Shown here in pieces: positions 7,845 to 10,354 of a stretch of DNA of 10,354 nt. Under the pieces are notes generated by a model, which worked only from the letters and a program-made list of their open reading frames with translations, was not told the origin of the DNA and made no database searches. The first letter of the stretch is position 1, and every line of letters starts with the position of its first letter. The DNA is from UBA9300 sp032260385 (GTDB taxonomy: Bacteria > Bacteroidota > Bacteroidia > Bacteroidales > VadinHA17), in contig JAVVEL010000052.1 in assembly GCA_032260385.1 (NCBI GenBank), forward strand, positions 1 through 10,354, in the 5' to 3' direction. The translations under genes and the position numbers were made by a program.

Positions 7845-9429
7845 CTTCCTTGAGAGTTGTATCGAGTTCTTCCCAGATGGGATAAAAGCCGTTGTTGTCG
7901 AGAATATTTCTGGCAATATAAGCCCTGATCTGGATATCAATAATTTCACCTGATTCATTAATGCCTGCACGGTCAGGCTGAATCCCGTTATCAGCGGCAA
8001 ACCCTATGAACTTATCAAGGAGGGCCTGACTTTCAAGGTAGGAATTCATTTCCTTTACTTCGGTAAATTCCTGGAGTTTATTCCTGTTTTCCTCGGTGTA
8101 ACTAAGTGCATACCTGTAGATGAGTCCACTGTTCCTTACCCTGGTGAAATACATGGAAATCCCGGTAGTATCGGCCGGTATAAAAACATCCGGCATAATA
8201 CCGCCTCCTCCGTAAACAATATTTCCACCGGGGGTTTCAAATTTCTGTATGTTTTCGAAATGGATGCTGTCGGCATTCTGATGTTCGCCCCGTATAAACC
8301 GCTCATTAAGATCGGCAATATATTCTTCGTAGCCATCCTCGTATGGTTTCTGGATAGAACGTCCCGTAGGAGTGTAATATCTTGCCACGGTGAGTCTCAT
8401 GGCCGACCTGTCATTAAACATTACCGGTTCCTGCACGAGGCCTTTCCCGAAGGAACGTCTGCCTATGATGACACCACGGTCATTATCCTGTATTGCCCCG
8501 GCTACTATCTCACTGGCCGAAGCACTCCATTCGTCGATCAGTACCACAAGCTCACCTTCAAGGAAGGATCCATTGTCCGTGGAACGGTATTCCTCCCTTG
8601 GTCTGGCCCGCCCCTCAGTATAAACTATCAGCTTTCCTTCAGGCAGGAATTCATCTGCTATCTTAATTGATGGATCCATTACACCACCCACATTCCCTCT
8701 CAGGTCAAGTATCAGTTTTTCCATGCCTCTGGCTTTGAGCTTGTAGATAGACTCCAGGAATTCTTCGTATGTGGTCATTGAGAACCTGTTTATTTTAATG
8801 AAGCCGGTATTGTCATTAACCATATAGGCAACATCAACTGAATAGATCGGGATCTTATCCCTGGTAATTGTGAAAAGTATAAGGTCCTTAACTCCCTTCC
8901 TGAGCACTTTAATATCAACCTCGGTTCCCCGCGGACCCTTTAGCAATCCCATTATCTCCTCGTCGGCAATACCCCGGCCTGCTATAAGGGAATCGCCTAC
9001 ATAAATTATTTTATCACCTGCCATTAAGCCGGCCTTTTCGGACGGCCCCCCGGGAATGGTGCTTATTATAAAAACTGTATCTGTAAGCATATTAAATGAA
9101 ATCCCGATTCCCTCAAAATTACCCTGCAGTTGTTCATTTGCAGCGGTAACTTCCTGTGCTGGGATGTAGACCGAGTGCGGATCAAGCTCCTGGAGCATCA
9201 CCGGGATGGCTGCTTCAACAAGCCTTTCGCGGTTAACGGAATCGACATAATTTGCTTCAACATAATTTAGTACCCTGTTCAATTTGTCTGTCCTGGGTTT
9301 GACCGACAGGGGAGGGTGGCTTGTTTTCCCGGGCATCCAGATCCCAATTAGCACACCGGCTATTACCGAAACAGCTATAATAAGAGGTAATAAGCTGCTC
9401 CTGGGGCTGTTATTGTATTTCATATTCAT
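7816..9429 (-). CDS. S41-family C-terminal processing peptidase (CtpA-like)
   Basis: Membrane-anchored serine protease that trims or degrades envelope proteins from their C-terminal ends. Numbering is from the ATG at 9429 (537 residues). The N-terminal anchor helix is about 13-32. A helical region containing ELDPHSVYIP (81-90) leads into a PDZ domain (about 105-190, with GIGISF and GLMAGDKI). The catalytic core contains LDLRGNVGG (241-249), SASASE (302-307) with S304 as the predicted nucleophile, and FGKGLVQ (327-333) with K329 and Q333; the Ser-Lys and Lys-Gln spacings match characterised Ctp proteases. About 170 residues follow the core, a length I consider usual in Bacteroidota. The gene begins inside the deaminase gene (20-base overlap), suggesting co-transcription and translational coupling. 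A TTG at 9444 or an ATG at 9423 are alternative starts; ATG at 9429 or 9423 seems better than TTG. Confidence 0.95.
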   Translation of the reverse strand: MNMKYNNSPRSSLLPLIIAVSVIAGVLIGIWMPGKTSHPPLSVKPRTDKLNRVLNYVEANYVDSVNRERLVEAAIPVMLQELDPHSVYIPAQEVTAANEQLQGNFEGIGISFNMLTDTVFIISTIPGGPSEKAGLMAGDKIIYVGDSLIAGRGIADEEIMGLLKGPRGTEVDIKVLRKGVKDLILFTITRDKIPIYSVDVAYMVNDNTGFIKINRFSMTTYEEFLESIYKLKARGMEKLILDLRGNVGGVMDPSIKIADEFLPEGKLIVYTEGRARPREEYRSTDNGSFLEGELVVLIDEWSASASEIVAGAIQDNDRGVIIGRRSFGKGLVQEPVMFNDRSAMRLTVARYYTPTGRSIQKPYEDGYEEYIADLNERFIRGEHQNADSIHFENIQKFETPGGNIVYGGGGIMPDVFIPADTTGISMYFTRVRNSGLIYRYALSYTEENRNKLQEFTEVKEMNSYLESQALLDKFIGFAADNGIQPDRAGINESGEIIDIQIRAYIARNILDNNGFYPIWEELDTTLKEAIEYLLHPE

Positions 9430-9880
9430 CTTTTTCAAGGTCAATGTAAATAAGTTCTATGCCTGCCCGTCTCAGCAGGTCCAAACCGTCAGATATCCTG
9501 TACTTATCGCTGAATACAACTCTTCTTATACCCGACTGGATAATAAGCTTTGAGCATTCCATGCAGGGAGAGGTTGTAACATAAAGGGTGGAATTATCAC
9601 TTGAATTATTTGATTTCGCCACCTTGGTTATGGCATTGGCTTCGGCATGGAGCACATAGGCTTTGGTGGTGCCATTCTCATCCTCGCAGATATTCTCAAA
9701 ACCGGCCGGGGTGCCGTTATATCCATCAGATATTATCATTTTTCCCTTAACTATCAGGGCACCCACTTTTCTCCTCTTGCAGTATGAATTTTCTGCCCAT
9801 ATGCCTGCCATTTTCAGGTAACGCTTGTCAAATTGCATCTGCTTGTCACCGTAGGGTCTCAGCTTTTTTTTATCACCCAT
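9410..9880 (-). CDS. dCMP deaminase-family (ComEB-like) cytidine deaminase
   Basis: Zinc enzyme expected to deaminate dCMP to dUMP in the cytoplasm, feeding thymidylate synthesis. From the ATG at 9880 it has 156 residues. The deaminase motifs are clear: HAEANA (78-83) with zinc ligand H78 and catalytic E80, and PCMECSKLI (105-113) with zinc ligands C106 and C109. SDGYNGTPAGFENIC (51-65), upstream of the active site, is the signature that separates dCMP deaminases from tRNA or cytosine deaminases. The frame stays open to a TTG at 9901, but that would leave a leader of only a few bases from the predicted promoter and adds a low-complexity Thr/Asn stretch, so ATG 9880 is preferred; ATG 9838 is also possible. 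It is the first gene of a pair with the S41 peptidase, which overlaps its end. A run of eight A lies in codons 3-6. Confidence 0.94.
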   Translation of the reverse strand: MGDKKKLRPYGDKQMQFDKRYLKMAGIWAENSYCKRRKVGALIVKGKMIISDGYNGTPAGFENICEDENGTTKAYVLHAEANAITKVAKSNNSSDNSTLYVTTSPCMECSKLIIQSGIRRVVFSDKYRISDGLDLLRRAGIELIYIDLEKDEYEIQ

Positions 9881-9914
9881 GTTATTATTTGTTAAGGTCA
9901 AAAAAAACGGTCAT

Positions 9915-9945
9915 CAAAATTAGTCATAATAGCGTCTAAAACAAA
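9915..9945 (-). promoter_or_regulatory. Probable promoter of the deaminase-S41 peptidase pair
   Basis: On the minus strand, TTTG (9945-9942) is followed after 19 bases by TAATTTTG (9922-9915). This is a close match in sequence and spacing to the Bacteroidota -33 / -7 promoter. Transcription would start near 9908, leaving about 28 bases before the ATG at 9880. This is the best promoter candidate in the window and helps choose the ATG over the upstream TTG at 9901. Confidence 0.6.
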
Positions 9946-10051
9946 AAATAAATTGAGCGGGGATGATGAGGCCAGAGGCTTAACAAAACCCGATGCGGGC
10001 CTTTCTTCAATTAAATGTGATATATTTATGCTTATAAAGATCGTTTAAGCA

Positions 10052-10354
10052 ATGAGAAACCTGGTATTTGCTTTATTTTCAGTACTGATTATGGTGTCCT
10101 GCGGGCGCAGCGATGAAGAAGCCCGGAAGGAAGAATGGGCAGGTAAGCCCGTTTCAGAGTGGCCTGATATAGTATTTACAAATGATATACAGTTTAAAGA
10201 CACCACCTATAAAGGATTTGGGAATTCCTTCCTGGTTGATACAGGTAAGGATACCCTGGGGCTTACCTGCAAGCATATCTTCCTGGCCTTCACGCAGCAC
10301 GAACTACCTGTTATCGATTTGGGCAGTGATTTCGTGCAGTGGAAGGTTTACCCC
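10052..10354 (+). CDS. Predicted lipoprotein, possibly trypsin-like fold (C-terminus outside window)
   Basis: The first 101 codons of an open frame starting at ATG 10052 and cut by the window edge. Residues 1-17 are a lipoprotein signal: MRN, a hydrophobic stretch and MVSC with C17 as the lipidation site. A charged linker (RSDEEARKEE) and a Trp-rich segment around EWAGKPVSEWPD follow. Residues 54-80 read as GFGNSFLV, a polar turn, then LGLTCKHIFLAF. This pattern resembles the first strands of chymotrypsin-fold proteases, where a GxGFLV strand precedes a TAKH-type motif holding the catalytic histidine; H75 would take that place. The Asp and Ser of such a triad would lie beyond the window, so the protease idea is only a hint. 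It is transcribed divergently from the deaminase gene. No good promoter was seen; TATATTTA at 10021 is one mismatch from the -7 consensus but lacks a -33 partner. Confidence 0.8.
   Translation, partial: MRNLVFALFSVLIMVSCGRSDEEARKEEWAGKPVSEWPDIVFTNDIQFKDTTYKGFGNSFLVDTGKDTLGLTCKHIFLAFTQHELPVIDLGSDFVQWKVYP

Noticed and set aside
8260..8670. A 136-codon open frame on the plus strand opposite the S41 peptidase
   Set aside because: It lies inside the catalytic core of the S41 gene on the opposite strand. No domain, signal or promoter supports it.
9864..9871. Run of eight A (minus strand) in codons 3-6 of the deaminase, a possible slippage or phase-variation site
   Set aside because: Lysine-rich starts in A/T-rich genomes often produce such runs, the frame is intact, and a downstream ATG at 9838 would bypass it.
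9437..9901. Shared TTGACCTT at the two upstream TTG codons (9901 and 9444)
   Set aside because: An eight-base match in two places, one of them inside the deaminase coding sequence, is most simply chance.
9988..10002. Small hairpin CCCG-ATG-CGGG, followed on the minus strand by TTTTGTT
   Set aside because: The stem is only 4 bp and it lies between two divergent genes, where no transcript is expected to end.

Overview
The window looks like chromosomal DNA of a member of the phylum Bacteroidota, probably Bacteroidales or Marinilabiliales; the order-level guess is inference. Four things support this. The succinate:quinone reductase is the three-subunit, single-membrane-subunit type, in the order C-A-B. 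Start codons follow A/T-rich leaders with no recognisable Shine-Dalgarno sequence. Two upstream regions carry a good match to the Bacteroidota promoter (TTG, about 19-21 bases, TAnnTTTG). The gene content also fits: a secreted M28 peptidase, a lipoprotein GH29 fucosidase, an S41 peptidase and a ComEB-like deaminase.

Layout. From 1 to 1205 (minus) lies an exported M28 zinc peptidase that runs off the left edge. A divergent gene at 1399-2121 (plus) encodes a multi-spanning membrane protein of unknown function. It converges on sdhCAB, which is transcribed leftward from 5531 to 2170 and encodes a complete respiratory complex: di-heme cytochrome b, flavoprotein and iron-sulfur protein. An A/T-rich divergent region of 155 bases separates sdhC from two rightward genes, a cytoplasmic alpha/beta hydrolase (5687-6484) and a GH29 alpha-L-fucosidase lipoprotein (6501-7844). 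The fucosidase overlaps tail-to-tail by 29 bases with a leftward pair: a dCMP deaminase-family gene (9880-9410) followed by an overlapping S41 C-terminal processing peptidase (9429-7816). A last rightward gene from 10052 encodes the N-terminal part of a lipoprotein and is cut by the window edge.

The genes are mostly ordinary housekeeping and envelope functions. The only clear functional unit is sdhCAB, which links succinate/fumarate interconversion to the quinone pool. The deaminase and S41 peptidase are probably co-transcribed but have no obvious shared pathway. I see no tRNA, rRNA, CRISPR array, insertion sequence, phage gene or defence system. No gene-free stretch exceeds 300 bases. I found no convincing new biological system; the best unknowns are the membrane protein at 1399-2121 and the truncated lipoprotein at the right edge.
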